From assembly GCA_050944255.1 (NCBI GenBank), contig JBMNQS010000003.1, forward strand, positions 4,085 through 68,084: a stretch of DNA of 64,000 nt. The letters are read 5' to 3'. The notes below the pieces were generated by a model. It did not search any database. It was given only the letters and a program-made list of their open reading frames with translations, and was not told the origin of the DNA. Below, piece after piece: positions 26,812 to 36,086 of the stretch. Numbering within the stretch: the first letter of the stretch is position 1; each line of letters begins with the position of its first letter. The translations under genes and the position numbers were made by a program. The DNA is from JBMNQS01 sp050944255 (GTDB lineage: Bacteria; Bacillota; Clostridia; Christensenellales; Maliibacteriaceae).

Positions 26812-27554
26812 GACTGGGCGTTCTGGGCAACCACGGGCCGTATCCCGCGCCGGGTATGGCCACCTCCGGTTACCTGCTGACAAAAGGGGAGACGGCCATC
26901 CTCATCGACTGCGGCAGCGGCGTGCTGTCCCGGCTCATCAAGCGGCTCGACGACGTATCCAAGCTGACGGCGGTGATCATCTCCCACCTGCACGCGGACC
27001 ATATCGCCGACCTGGCCGTGCTGCGCTATATGCTGCAGAGCATGAAGGCAAGGGGCGTCGTCGCGCAGGACTATAGGCTGCCGGTGTACCTGCCCCAGGA
27101 CGATTCGCCCGGCTATCATTACGCTACGGAAGCATCGGACAACGTGTTTGAACAACATAAGATATTCGACCGCCTGTCAAAGCGCATCGGCGGCATCAAT
27201 TTTACCTTCTGGGCCATGCGCCATCCGGTAACGAGCTTTGGGATGCGCATTGAGGACGAGGGCAAGGTGCTCTGCTACAACGGCGATACCAACTGGCACG
27301 ACCATCTGGCGGCCTTTGCCAGGGATGCCGACGTGCTGCTGGCCGCAGCGGGCTTTCTCCACGAAAACTGGAACGAGAACCTGCCGCACCTGTCGGCCAG
27401 GCTGTGCGCCAGGCAGGCGCGCGAGGCCGGCGTGAAACGGCTCGTACTGACCCATTTCCCGCCGCATGACGATCCGCTGGCCCTGCTGGAGGAAGCCAGA
27501 AGTGAGTTTGAAAACACTTATCTCTCCCAGGAGCGGCAGGAAATCTTCGTCTGA
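26808..27554 (+). CDS. MBL-fold metallo-hydrolase (RNase Z-like)
   Basis: The 248-residue protein has a complete metallo-beta-lactamase site: SHLHADHIADL (HxHxDH), a later CYNGDT aspartate and FPPHDDP histidine. The start MRLGVLGNHGPYPAPGMATS and the overall layout resemble short RNase Z-like or YhfI-type hydrolases rather than beta-lactamases. Substrate unknown. The ATG overlaps the stop of the transporter gene. It contrasts with the neighbouring comEC, whose own MBL-like domain has lost these residues. Confidence 0.85.
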   Translation: MRLGVLGNHGPYPAPGMATSGYLLTKGETAILIDCGSGVLSRLIKRLDDVSKLTAVIISHLHADHIADLAVLRYMLQSMKARGVVAQDYRLPVYLPQDDSPGYHYATEASDNVFEQHKIFDRLSKRIGGINFTFWAMRHPVTSFGMRIEDEGKVLCYNGDTNWHDHLAAFARDADVLLAAAGFLHENWNENLPHLSARLCARQAREAGVKRLVLTHFPPHDDPLALLEEARSEFENTYLSQERQEIFV

Positions 27555-29850
27555 GGAGAACCAAAGAAAAAAGCGCTCCCTCTGGAACGAGCGTCCCATG
27601 GTTTATGTGGCGGCGGCCCTTGCCGCGGGCATACTCATCGGCTGCCATGTCCATTCGCCGTGGGCGTTTATGGCCATCCTTATACTGCTCGCAATGCTTC
27701 TGGTTGCGGGCCTTTTTTCTTCCAGGCGGATGCGTTATACGACGCTGGCGATGCTGCTGCTGTTCGGGCACATTTCCGGCTACCTGGCCATGGCGCCTCT
27801 GCGGCAGAAGGACCGGTTTTCATCCGGGCAGGCATCGGTATCCTTCCGCGTCAGGCGGCAGGACGGGATGGATATAAATGGTAAACCGCTGTATCTGGTT
27901 GACAATGCCCGCGTGGACGGCGAGAAAATACCGGGGCTTATTCGGGTGGTTTCGGATGGGCCGCTGGAGCCCTACGTAGTGATGGAAGGGATGGCGCAGG
28001 TGCGCGTTACGAGGGTGCCGCAGAATCCCGGCGGGGCGTACCTGCAGCGCGGCGTCACCCGAAACAATCGGTGGATAACGCTGGAGGTTGGCGCGGAGGA
28101 TGTGCGGCAGGTTTCCGCAGGGGGCTCTTCATGGCTGCGGCTTTGGGACGCGGCGGCAGGTGGTTTGAACGGTTTTTTCCTTGGGCTGCGGGAGCACATG
28201 ACAGGCGTGCTGCACGCGCTGATGCCCGAAACCGAGGCCGATCTGATGGCGGGGATGATACTGGGAGGCTCCGACGCCATCGACCAAGAGGTATACCGCG
28301 CCTTCATGCGCGGAAGCCTGCTGCACCTGCTGGCGGTGTCGGGCCTGCCGGTGGGCTTTCTGGTGGCGCTGCTGGTGTTCATCTTTAAATGGGTTCCATT
28401 GCCCAGAGCGCTGCGGGCCATCATAACGGTAATGATCCTGCTGGTGTACATGGCGGTGTGCGGGTTTTCCAATTCGGTGGTGCGCGCCACCGTCATGATG
28501 TCCATGGGGCTGCTGCTGCCGCTGGTAGGAAGAAGGAACGATCCCATATCCGCCGCCGCCTTCGCCTTTTTACTGATTGTGATCCTAAGCCCGCTGGCGC
28601 TGTTTGACGTGGGGTTCCAGCTTTCGTTCGCGGCGGTACTCGGCATCGCCATGCTGTGTGAGCCGATACGGGAGGCCCTTGGCAGGCTGCCAAAGCCCGC
28701 GGCGGATACCGTCGCCGTCTCGGCCTCGGCGCAGGCGGGGGTCTTCCCGCTGACGATGCATTACTTCCAGCGCACGCCGCTGGCGGGCTTCATCCTCAAT
28801 CCGCTGCTGGTGCCGGTGACCGGCGCTGCCGTTATCCTGGGCTGGCTGACGATTCTACTGGGCAGCATATGGCTGCCCATGGGCGCCGGGCTCGCCTTCT
28901 TGTCGGCGCTCTTGCTGCGGGGCGTCATCGCCGCGTCGGTGCTGGCGGCGCGGATCGATACGTTTTTTCATCTGCCCTTCGTACTGTCCGCCTTCGGAGC
29001 GGCGCTGTGCTTTATGCTGATGACTTTTTTCTCCAGAGTGCTTCAGGTGAGCGGCAGGACGAGAAAGCGGCTTCTGGCGGGGCTCCTATGCGTGATGCTG
29101 CTCTTTGGCGCGCTGCGCACCGCGGCGGTTTACCAGAGAAAGCGCATTACGGTGCTGGACGCGGGGCAGGCACAGTGCGTGCTGGTGCAGTCCGGCGGCA
29201 AAAATGTGCTGGTGGGCTGCGGCACCAGCTACGGGGACGGGTTGTACCCTTCGAGCCTGGCCGCGGCGCTGGCTGGATTCGACGCGCAGAAGATCGATAC
29301 GTTGATCCTGCCCGGCGCCGTCAACCGGTACGACGGCAACGCGGCGGGCCTGCTGGAGTTGATGAGCGTCGGGCGGATCATGGCCCCGGAGGCGGACGAG
29401 GACGTGGCTCTGGCGGCGGCAAAAAACGGCGTTCCCATCGAGACGCTGCACGACGGGCAGAGGATTGTCCTGGATGAAAGTCTGGTGATCGACGTTTGGG
29501 GCGGCGCCAACGTGTTGAAAATCACCTGCGGGGAGCTGACGGCGCTTGTATGCGGGGACAAGGTGCCGCAGGCGCAGTACCTGGGCGCCGACGCGGTGAT
29601 CGCCCTGGAGGCGAAAACCGACGAGGGTTTCAAAGCGCTTTTATCCACGGCGCGGCCGCAGGCGGCGGTGTTTTCCACAAACGGCGCCGGCGGCAAATCA
29701 ACGAGGATAACCTCGGCCGGCGATCTTGAGAGCGTCTATACCACCGGCGAATCCGGCGCCGTGACGTTGGAGAAAAAAGATGGTAAAATAATGGTCGGGA
29801 CGTATCTGGAAGGCGAAAGATACGCGGCTCATCCATCTGAAAGGCAATGA
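27502..29850 (+). CDS. comEC: ComEC/Rec2 family DNA channel protein with a degenerate C-terminal domain
   Basis: About 782 residues. ComEC forms the membrane channel for single-stranded DNA in natural transformation. N-terminal membrane segments and a DUF4131-like soluble domain lead into the competence domain (RGSLLHLLAVSGLPVGFLV, about residues 275-295; the family consensus has His where Pro stands in SGLPVG), followed by many helices. The C-terminal 240 residues follow the ComEC MBL fold (ITVLDAGQAQCVLVQSGGKN), but the metal motif SHxDxDH is replaced by LPGAVNRYDG and other ligands are missing. Start choice is uncertain: GTG 27502 has GGAGGA eight bases upstream and overlaps the previous gene; ATG 27598 is the alternative. 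No other com genes are in the window. Confidence 0.85.
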   Translation: MSLKTLISPRSGRKSSSEENQRKKRSLWNERPMVYVAAALAAGILIGCHVHSPWAFMAILILLAMLLVAGLFSSRRMRYTTLAMLLLFGHISGYLAMAPLRQKDRFSSGQASVSFRVRRQDGMDINGKPLYLVDNARVDGEKIPGLIRVVSDGPLEPYVVMEGMAQVRVTRVPQNPGGAYLQRGVTRNNRWITLEVGAEDVRQVSAGGSSWLRLWDAAAGGLNGFFLGLREHMTGVLHALMPETEADLMAGMILGGSDAIDQEVYRAFMRGSLLHLLAVSGLPVGFLVALLVFIFKWVPLPRALRAIITVMILLVYMAVCGFSNSVVRATVMMSMGLLLPLVGRRNDPISAAAFAFLLIVILSPLALFDVGFQLSFAAVLGIAMLCEPIREALGRLPKPAADTVAVSASAQAGVFPLTMHYFQRTPLAGFILNPLLVPVTGAAVILGWLTILLGSIWLPMGAGLAFLSALLLRGVIAASVLAARIDTFFHLPFVLSAFGAALCFMLMTFFSRVLQVSGRTRKRLLAGLLCVMLLFGALRTAAVYQRKRITVLDAGQAQCVLVQSGGKNVLVGCGTSYGDGLYPSSLAAALAGFDAQKIDTLILPGAVNRYDGNAAGLLELMSVGRIMAPEADEDVALAAAKNGVPIETLHDGQRIVLDESLVIDVWGGANVLKITCGELTALVCGDKVPQAQYLGADAVIALEAKTDEGFKALLSTARPQAAVFSTNGAGGKSTRITSAGDLESVYTTGESGAVTLEKKDGKIMVGTYLEGERYAAHPSERQ

Positions 29851-29851
29851 A

Positions 29852-30865
29852 ATGGCGATCACCTATCTTCAACTGAGCAAGGAAATACGGGAAAAAAAGC
29901 GCAGGGGGCTGTATCTGCTGCACGGCGAGGAAGAGTTCGTCAAAGACAGGATGCTGGCGCAGCTGTGTGAACTGCTGCTGCCGGAGGATATGCGGTCCTT
30001 CAATGAGTTCGTGCTGGAAAGCCCCGACGCGGCGGCCATTGTGGCCGCGTGCGAGCTGTTTCCGGTGATGGCCCAGCGCAAGCTGGTGCTGGTGCGCGAT
30101 TATGCGCTGCTGTCGAAGGGACGCGCCCGGGAGGAGGCGGCCCAGAGGGAGCTCTTGAAGGGGCTTTTCTCCGATCTGCCGCCGTATAGCGCGCTGGTGT
30201 TCGTGCAGCGGGAAGCGGTGGACGCGAAGAACAAGCTGCTCAAGGAGATCGCCGGCGCCGGCGTGGAAGTGAAGTTCGATTTTCTCAAAGAAAGAGCCGC
30301 CGCCGACTGGATACTGGCCTCGGCCAAGCGGGAGGGGCGCGCCATGCACTATGAGGCCGCCGAGGCCCTGGCCTACTACGCCGGGCCCGCCATGGGGCGC
30401 ATCCATAGCGAGCTGGAGAAGCTCTACAGCTACGTTAAGGAGGACCGGAGCATAGACACGCGGCACGTGGAGGAGATTTGCGCTGGCGATCTGCGTTTTA
30501 CCGTGTTTGAATGGCTGGAGCATGTGGCCGCCGGGCACAAGGACAAAGCCCTTTTGATGCTGCGGCGGATGCAGCGGGACAAGGAGGGCGGGCTGGAGCT
30601 GATCCCGCTGGCGGCCAGGCAGTTTAGGCTGATTGCCCGGTACCATGGCTACACTTCGGGCGGCATGCGGCCTGCCGACGCACAGAAGGCCCTGGGCGTC
30701 CCCGGCTTTGTGGCGCGCAAAGTGGCGGCGCAGGCCCGCTTCTTCACGCCGGAGAAAGCGCGGGCGGCGCAGCAGGCGCTGCTTGACGCCGACTACAACG
30801 TTAAGAGCGGCCAGTGGCGCGACGCCGACCTGGCGCTGGAGGTGGCGGTGCAGAAGCTGCTGTAG
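29852..30865 (+). CDS. holA: DNA polymerase III subunit delta
   Basis: The 337-residue protein loads the sliding clamp as part of the clamp-loader complex. Its start (GLYLLHGEEEFVKDRMLAQL) is the HolA signature, in which the P-loop is degenerate; an AAA+ fold with a C-terminal collar follows (FTVFEWLEHVAAGHKDKAL). It begins two bases after the comEC stop, and rpsT follows after a spacer, reproducing the comEC-holA-rpsT order of Firmicutes. No terminator precedes it, so it depends on upstream transcription. Confidence 0.93.
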   Translation: MAITYLQLSKEIREKKRRGLYLLHGEEEFVKDRMLAQLCELLLPEDMRSFNEFVLESPDAAAIVAACELFPVMAQRKLVLVRDYALLSKGRAREEAAQRELLKGLFSDLPPYSALVFVQREAVDAKNKLLKEIAGAGVEVKFDFLKERAAADWILASAKREGRAMHYEAAEALAYYAGPAMGRIHSELEKLYSYVKEDRSIDTRHVEEICAGDLRFTVFEWLEHVAAGHKDKALLMLRRMQRDKEGGLELIPLAARQFRLIARYHGYTSGGMRPADAQKALGVPGFVARKVAAQARFFTPEKARAAQQALLDADYNVKSGQWRDADLALEVAVQKLL

Positions 30866-31056
30866 ATGCGGAAGGGGACGGATCGCGGCCGGCTCAAGCG
30901 CGTTTTCTCCCGAAAAATCGGGAAACGGGACGGTTTTCGGCGAACGGGGAAGCGGTCCGCGCCCTTCAAATACGCCGTGCAAAACCGGGGCGGTCCGCGT
31001 GCTCTCAAATGCCTGCCGCGCCAAGAAAAATTGTCCGGTTTATTCCAAATTAAAAC

Positions 31057-31085
31057 TTGCAAACCGCTTTTGGCTGTGATATGAT
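31057..31085 (+). promoter_or_regulatory. Sigma-A promoter of rpsT
   Basis: TTGCAA (31057-31062) and TATGAT (31080-31085) with a 17-bp spacer, 38 bp before the GTG start. Confidence 0.65.
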
Positions 31086-31123
31086 AGTCACCGTGCTAAA
31101 TTGTTCTGAAAGGGGGTTTAGTT

Positions 31124-31396
31124 GTGCCGAACATCAAATCCGCAATGAAGCGCGTAAAAGTTTCCAAGAAGCAGAACCTGCGCAATCGTGCCATCAAGTC
31201 GTCGGTGAAGACGGCTCTGAAAAAGTACGATGCCGCTTTAGAAAATAATGTCGACGAAGCCAAAGCGGCTCTTCCGACAGTGACAGCCGCCATCGATAAG
31301 GCTGCCGCCAAAGGCGTGATCCATAAGAATACCGCCAACAGGCGCAAGGCTGCCGTCGCCCGCAAGCTGCAGCAGGCGCAAGCCTCCGGCAACTGA
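31124..31396 (+). CDS. rpsT: 30S ribosomal protein S20
   Basis: The 90-residue basic helical protein has the S20 pattern (MPNIKSAMKRVKVSKKQNLR, then KGVIHKNTANRRKAAVARKL). The start is GTG at 31124 behind AAAGGGGG. S20 binds 16S rRNA early in 30S assembly. It has its own promoter and terminator. Confidence 0.97.
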   Translation: MPNIKSAMKRVKVSKKQNLRNRAIKSSVKTALKKYDAALENNVDEAKAALPTVTAAIDKAAAKGVIHKNTANRRKAAVARKLQQAQASGN

Positions 31397-31411
31397 GAAA
31401 AACGATACTCT

Positions 31412-31442
31412 AAGCGTGAAGGCGTGCTTTCGCGCTTTTTTT
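31412..31442 (+). terminator. Intrinsic terminator of rpsT
   Basis: AAGCGTGAA pairs with TTTCGCGCTT (small mismatch) and is followed by a T-run to 31442. Confidence 0.75.
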
Positions 31443-31568
31443 GTTGCCCGGAATAGGAAAAAATCCTTTTGCGCAGGATAATATCGGCGGCAATCGTGCG
31501 CATGAGAAAATGCAAAACGGCGCATTTTAACCTTATTACAGCTTGCTTCACGAAAGGATTTTCTAAAA

Positions 31569-32549
31569 ATGCGGGAAATCAGAACAGATTTGGCCATGGA
31601 GGCCCATGAACATATCAGCGGCGGGCGCGGCGAAGTGGTGGGCGCCAAGCTCGAAAGACAGCGTGTGGACGAATCTTTGGAAATTACGAGGGTGGAAATA
31701 TTCAATAAGAAGGGCGAGGAGGCGCTGGGCAAGGAGCAGGGCATGTATATCACCATGCAGTGCCCCGATATGGCCGGCGACGATGGGGCCGTGCGCCAAA
31801 AACTCGCCGAGATGCTGGCCAGGGAAATTAGATCGCTCTTGCCCAAAGACAGGCCGGGCGGGCCGGTTCTGGTGGTGGGGCTGGGCAACAGCCGCGTCAC
31901 ACCTGATTCTCTGGGGCCGCTGGTGGCCGGCAAAGTGATGGTCACCCACCATTTCGACTGGAGCGACGCCCAGCATGAATCCGGCGGCTTCGGCGACGTC
32001 TGCGCTATGAGCCCGGGAGTACTGGGCATTACGGGCATCGAAACCGAACAGATCATTTTCGGCGTGGTGGAGCAGATCAAACCCGGCTGCCTGATCTGCA
32101 TCGATGCTCTGGCGTCCCAAAAGACGAGCCGGGTACTGACCACCATACAACTGGCCGACAGCGGCATAGCGCCCGGCTCCGGTGTGGGCAACCACCGCAA
32201 GGCCCTCAATGAAGCCTCCATGGGAGTGCCGGTAATTGCCATGGGGGTACCCATGGTGGTCTACGCGTCGGTGATCGCGCAGGACGCGCTGGATATGCTG
32301 CTGGATTCCTTCCGGCAGGAGGCCGAAAAGCTGCACTCCGACGCGGTGCTCCAGGCGCTCAAGGGAAGCGACGACGAGAGCATGCGCCAGCTTATGTCTC
32401 AGGTGCTGGGTGAGGATATGGCAAGCCTGGTGGTGACGCCCAAGGATATCGACGACGCCGTGCAGCGCGCGTCTCAGGTGCTGGCCATGGGCATCAACCT
32501 GGCGCTGCATCCGGATATGGACTACGAGACGCTGATGATGATGCAGTAA
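31569..32549 (+). CDS. gpr: Germination protease GPR
   Basis: The 326-residue protein is the spore protease that degrades small acid-soluble proteins at germination. It is made as a zymogen in the forespore and self-processes near its N-terminus; RTDLAMEAHEHISG contains the expected region. Later motifs VVGLGNSRVTPDSLGP, VTHHFDW and MSPGVLGITGIETEQ are typical of the A25 peptidase family. The ATG follows CGAAAGGATTTTCTAAAA. spoIIP follows, as in Bacillus and Clostridia, but here 440 bp with a repeat and terminator separate them. Confidence 0.96.
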   Translation: MREIRTDLAMEAHEHISGGRGEVVGAKLERQRVDESLEITRVEIFNKKGEEALGKEQGMYITMQCPDMAGDDGAVRQKLAEMLAREIRSLLPKDRPGGPVLVVGLGNSRVTPDSLGPLVAGKVMVTHHFDWSDAQHESGGFGDVCAMSPGVLGITGIETEQIIFGVVEQIKPGCLICIDALASQKTSRVLTTIQLADSGIAPGSGVGNHRKALNEASMGVPVIAMGVPMVVYASVIAQDALDMLLDSFRQEAEKLHSDAVLQALKGSDDESMRQLMSQVLGEDMASLVVTPKDIDDAVQRASQVLAMGINLALHPDMDYETLMMMQ

Positions 32550-32559
32550 GGCGGGCCCA

Positions 32560-32800
32560 CGGCCCGTTCAAGAGCGTCAAAAAACTTTGTTTGACAGAGC
32601 GGTATGGACTGCGGCGCGCAGGGTCGGCCTCCTTGGGCGGTTGCCTATCTTCGCGTTAAGCGCCGCGGCTGCGCCGCGGTTACGCTCGAAACGAATCTGC
32701 GGATTCAGTCAAAACGCGAGGATTCGGCTCGCCTCGCCCACGGAATTTAAATGAGGGGCTTTGGCCCCTGATACTCCTCAAAGAGGCTTCTTTGACAGTT
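32560..32800. repeat. Modular repeat cluster R4 (inverted orientation)
   Basis: Read on the minus strand this gives GGGGCCAAAGCCCC followed by ATTTAAATTCCGTGGGC, the same core series as R2 and R3. The spacer between gpr and spoIIP also contains CCACGGCCCG-type inverted repeats and no recognisable gene. Confidence 0.65.
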
Positions 32801-32828
32801 TGAAACGGGCATGGCCCGTTCATATAAA

Positions 32829-32872
32829 AGCCCCGCGGAAACAGAACGACCTTTTCCGCGGGGCTGTTTTTT
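32829..32872 (+). terminator. Intrinsic terminator between gpr and spoIIP
   Basis: AGCCCCGCGGAA and TTCCGCGGGGCT form a 12-bp stem followed by G and six T residues. Confidence 0.9.
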
Positions 32873-32988
32873 GCCGAAAAAAAGCGCCCGCACCGGCGTG
32901 TGAGCATTGTCCGACATCGGTTTGCATATAGATGAACCACAGATTAAATAACCTGCGCGTACGCAGTAGTTTCGGGAGGGGGAATTGC

Positions 32989-34167
32989 ATGATCCGCATC
33001 CGGGTGATCACGTTGCGGCAGCTTATAGCCTGGATCATTGCGGCGATTGTGCTGGTATTTCTGCTGGTGCTGATGATCAAATGGATCATCAGCGACAATC
33101 AGACGAATATACCGGTGCTGCCCAGCCAGGCTCAATCGGACATTGTCCTGGAAGAAAAAACTTTGCTGGGGGAGGCGAGCGCCTCCCTCGGTGGACAGGC
33201 CCTGGAACCCGACCGGATGCAGGCAGAATATGAGGAAAATACCGACGGCGTTTTAGAGCAGCCGTTTCAGGGCGGATGGGCGGGCCGCCTGATGATGGGA
33301 CTGATCCATTTCGTCTTTGGGGTGGACCTGAATAACCCCGCGTCCATCATGAACGCGGCGATACCCGGCTCCAATTCGGTGGACAACAGCGCCGTGGCGC
33401 TGGGGGAGTCCGAACAGATATCCTGGGACGAACAGCATGAGCAGGTGCCCGATACCATCAAGATCGAGATCGAGAAGCTGGATCAAGAGATCGAGCAGCA
33501 ACAGCCCGATGCGCCGCCGGTGACGGCGGGCAACAAGCAGATTTTCATATACCATACCCACAGCCGGGAGTCGTATAAAAAGCAGAGCAGCCAGCAGTAC
33601 CAGGAAACCAGCAAGTGGCGCACGGCGGACCGGAATTATAACGTGATGCGGGTGGCCGATGAATTAAAGAATGTGCTTGAGGAGCAGTACGGCATTTCGG
33701 TGGACCACGATACCACCGACCACGAGGCCCACGGGTACAACACCAGCTACAACAGGAGCTTCGTCACGCTCAAAGGCTACGCAGACAAGAATCCAGGGAC
33801 GGATTTATACATCGACCTGCACAGGGACGCCTACATAGAGGGCGCCAGGGGACAGGAAAAGAATGTGGACATCGGCGACGGACGCACCAGCGCGCAGCTC
33901 ATGTTCGTTATCGGCACCGGCGGCGAAGACAATCCGATTGCCCACTGGAGGGAGAACTACAGGATCGCCACGTACCTGACCAATGAGCTCAACGAGATGG
34001 TGCCGGGCTTGTGCAGGCCCGTGAGGGTGGTCTCGGGCCGGTACAACCAGCAGGTGGCCAAGGGATGCATATTGATCGAGGTGGGGCATAACGAGAACAC
34101 GCTGGCCGAGGCCCTGACGGCTATGGATTACCTGGGGGCGGCCATCGATAAACTGATCAACCAATAA
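32989..34167 (+). CDS. spoIIP: Stage II sporulation protein P
   Basis: The 392-residue protein is an amidase/endopeptidase that thins septal peptidoglycan and drives engulfment with SpoIID and SpoIIM. Residues 8-29 form a membrane anchor (LRQLIAWIIAAIVLVFLLVL). A variable linker rich in Glu/Gln follows. The catalytic domain starts at IFIYHTHSRESYKKQ (zinc His) and includes DLYIDLHRDAYIEGA and VGHNENTLAEAL. I chose ATG 32989 because GGGAGGGGG precedes it; the in-frame ATG at 32932 lacks a ribosome site. spoIIM is at 62 kb; spoIID is not in the window. Confidence 0.95.
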   Translation: MIRIRVITLRQLIAWIIAAIVLVFLLVLMIKWIISDNQTNIPVLPSQAQSDIVLEEKTLLGEASASLGGQALEPDRMQAEYEENTDGVLEQPFQGGWAGRLMMGLIHFVFGVDLNNPASIMNAAIPGSNSVDNSAVALGESEQISWDEQHEQVPDTIKIEIEKLDQEIEQQQPDAPPVTAGNKQIFIYHTHSRESYKKQSSQQYQETSKWRTADRNYNVMRVADELKNVLEEQYGISVDHDTTDHEAHGYNTSYNRSFVTLKGYADKNPGTDLYIDLHRDAYIEGARGQEKNVDIGDGRTSAQLMFVIGTGGEDNPIAHWRENYRIATYLTNELNEMVPGLCRPVRVVSGRYNQQVAKGCILIEVGHNENTLAEALTAMDYLGAAIDKLINQ

Positions 34168-34185
34168 AGGGGGAAAACGCCTGCC

Positions 34186-34213
34186 TTGAACTGGGGCGCA
34201 GGTTTGCTATAAT
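34186..34213 (+). promoter_or_regulatory. Sigma-A promoter of murI
   Basis: TTGAAC (34186-34191) and a perfect TATAAT (34208-34213) with a 16-bp spacer, 43 bp before the ATG. Confidence 0.65.
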
Positions 34214-34256
34214 GAAATAGTGAAACACCGAACCTATCCAACCTGCGAGGTATACC

Positions 34257-35048
34257 ATGACCAAAGATATGCGTCCCATCGGCGTGTTTGATTCGGGGCT
34301 GGGCGGCGTGACGATGCTGGCCTGCGCCATGCGGGAATTGCCCTGCGAGAAATTCATCTACCTGGCGGACCTCCTGCACGCGCCCTACGGGGAAAAACCC
34401 ATAGAGGAGATCCGGCGCCTGGTGGACGAAGCGTTGGAGAAACTTTTGAAGCACGATGTAAAGGCGCTTCTGGTGGCATGCAATACCGCCACCAGCGTCA
34501 GCGGCCAGAACCTGAAAAAACGGCTGAGCATGCCGGTGGTATGCATGGAGCCCGCGGCGAAAAAAGCGGTGCGGACAGCCGGAGAAAGGCCCATCGTGGT
34601 GATGGCCACGCCGGCCACGCTCTCGCTGGAAAAGTATCATCTTCTGGTGGATACGCTGAAGGAGCAGGGAGAGTTTGTATCCGCGGCGTGCCCGGGGCTT
34701 GCCGGGATGATCGACGCGGATGCGGACGAGGCGGCCATCCGGGACTATCTGATCAAAACCATGCCCGAACAGACCCGCCATGCGGGAGCCATCGTGCTGG
34801 GCTGTACCCACTATCTGTGGATCAAGGATCAGCTGGAGGCGCTTTATCCCGGGGTGCCGCTGGTGGACGGCCACATGGGGACGCTGAGGCAGCTGCGGCG
34901 GCTGCTGGAGGAAAGAAATCTTCTGGCTTCGCATAGGGCCTCTGAGGGCGAGAGGGTGGAGCTTCTGACCACGGGCGACGCGGACGCCCTGCCTGCCATG
35001 CGCGCCAAGCTGAACCGGCTGCTGGAAAATCCGGTCTGGAATCCGTGA
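34257..35048 (+). CDS. murI: Glutamate racemase
   Basis: The 263-residue cytosolic enzyme makes D-glutamate for peptidoglycan. The two catalytic cysteines lie in VACNTATS and GCTHYLW; the catalytic Asp/Ser motif is GVFDSGLGGVTML. YLADLLHAPYGEKP takes the place of the usual GDTxxxPYG, a variant I believe occurs in some clostridial racemases. GAGG precedes ATG 34257. It is monocistronic: promoter upstream, hairpin at 35317 downstream. Confidence 0.93.
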   Translation: MTKDMRPIGVFDSGLGGVTMLACAMRELPCEKFIYLADLLHAPYGEKPIEEIRRLVDEALEKLLKHDVKALLVACNTATSVSGQNLKKRLSMPVVCMEPAAKKAVRTAGERPIVVMATPATLSLEKYHLLVDTLKEQGEFVSAACPGLAGMIDADADEAAIRDYLIKTMPEQTRHAGAIVLGCTHYLWIKDQLEALYPGVPLVDGHMGTLRQLRRLLEERNLLASHRASEGERVELLTTGDADALPAMRAKLNRLLENPVWNP

Positions 35049-35316
35049 CGGTCAATACGGACCGTGAGCAAATGGGGGCCGGGTGAATATAGTGGTATTG
35101 AAGCGGATGATTGCGGCGCGCGGCCCGTGTCCGCGCCCTGTCCGTTTCGCTCCGACGCATTCAGGGGCCGCTTGAAAAAGGCTTTTATATACGAAAATAT
35201 TGTGCTGCGTGCGGCTGCGCGTAAACTTGAATGGATGCCTATGTGCAATGCTGTTGCCGGATCGCCAGCGCCTGCACGCAGCAATAATCAGCCAGAAACC
35301 AAACCGTATTGCCAAG

Positions 35317-35350
35317 AACAGGGCCGTCCGAAAGGATGGCCCCGTTCTTT
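35317..35350. terminator. Probable bidirectional terminator between murI and the permease remnant
   Basis: AACAGGGCCGTCC pairs with GGATGGCCCCGTT over GAAA; the flanks are CTTTCTC on the plus strand and CTTGGC on the minus strand, so T-runs are short. The remaining 260 bp between murI and the remnant show no gene. Confidence 0.5.
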
Positions 35351-35358
35351 CTCAAATA

Positions 35359-35858
35359 CTACCCCGACTGCGCCAGCACCTTTTTGGGCGGCATGAGCAG
35401 CGTCCGTATATTGGCAATGAAAACCGACAGCACAGCCGTCAATGTTACAAGCAGATAAACTGTTAGGAAAGTGCCAAATGAGAGCGTCAGATCAAGTGTG
35501 TCCGGCATCACGTCACGGTGCTCTTCAAAAAAATCTATAATGTTTTGATCAGCTTTACTCTGCAGCAGTTCGCTCTGGTTGGACTCTTCTTTAGCGTAAC
35601 TCATCAATTCTCTTTGGATAACGCCTCTTAGTGAGAGAACCGGAATCGTTGACAACAGGATAGCCACAAAGGTTAATACGCTATATGAAAACTCGATTGG
35701 TAGCTGCGCTTTAAGCCACGAATCGTCTGGTTGATAGCGTTATAAAACAAGACGCTTGAAAACAATAGAATACAAACCAAGAGTGTAGTGGACAAAAGCA
35801 GCAGCGTTTTGCCTTTTTTCCTCACAATGTGGAGGAAAGCCCGTTTTGCAGCGCTCAT
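35359..35858 (-). pseudogene. Internally deleted ABC transporter permease (FtsX-like)
   Basis: Two permease fragments lie back to back. The first (35858 to about 35680) is a start: SAAKRAFLHIVRKKGKTLLL with a first transmembrane helix, behind TGAGGAACCGAT. The second (about 35700 to 35359, another frame) is an end: YSVLTFVAILLSTIPVLSLRG, then a soluble stretch and the last helix FLTVYLLVTLTAVLSVFIA and PPKKVLAQSG. A normal permease has 400 or more residues with a large extracellular domain; about 60 plus 110 remain. The junction near 35690-35700 changes frame. No ATPase gene is next to it. Confidence 0.7.
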
Positions 35859-36057
35859 ATCGGTTCCTCAATTCTTGAAAGCCAGTGTATTAGTATCCAC
35901 TTCTATTACTATATTAGCATAGCACATCATATGGGCATAATAAAGCGGGGAAGGGCGGACGGATGTGCTTTTGGTGAGCGAATGGGTATTCGGCTGCACG
36001 CTGCGCTACGGACCGATTTTTATTGGGTTTATCGCCGGCAGGCGGTGGATTTGTGCA

Positions 36058-36086
36058 TTGACAGGGCATGTGGGCACTGATACAAT
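36058..36086 (+). promoter_or_regulatory. Sigma-A promoter of nrdJ
   Basis: Perfect TTGACA (36058-36063) and TACAAT (36081-36086) with a 17-bp spacer. The -10 element lies inside the first NrdR box. The spacer 35859-36057 shows nothing else recognisable. Confidence 0.8.

Noticed and set aside
31501..31560. A sigma-F/G-like promoter upstream of gpr
   Set aside because: GCATG is present at a plausible place, but the -10 element fits the consensus poorly; I cannot support it.
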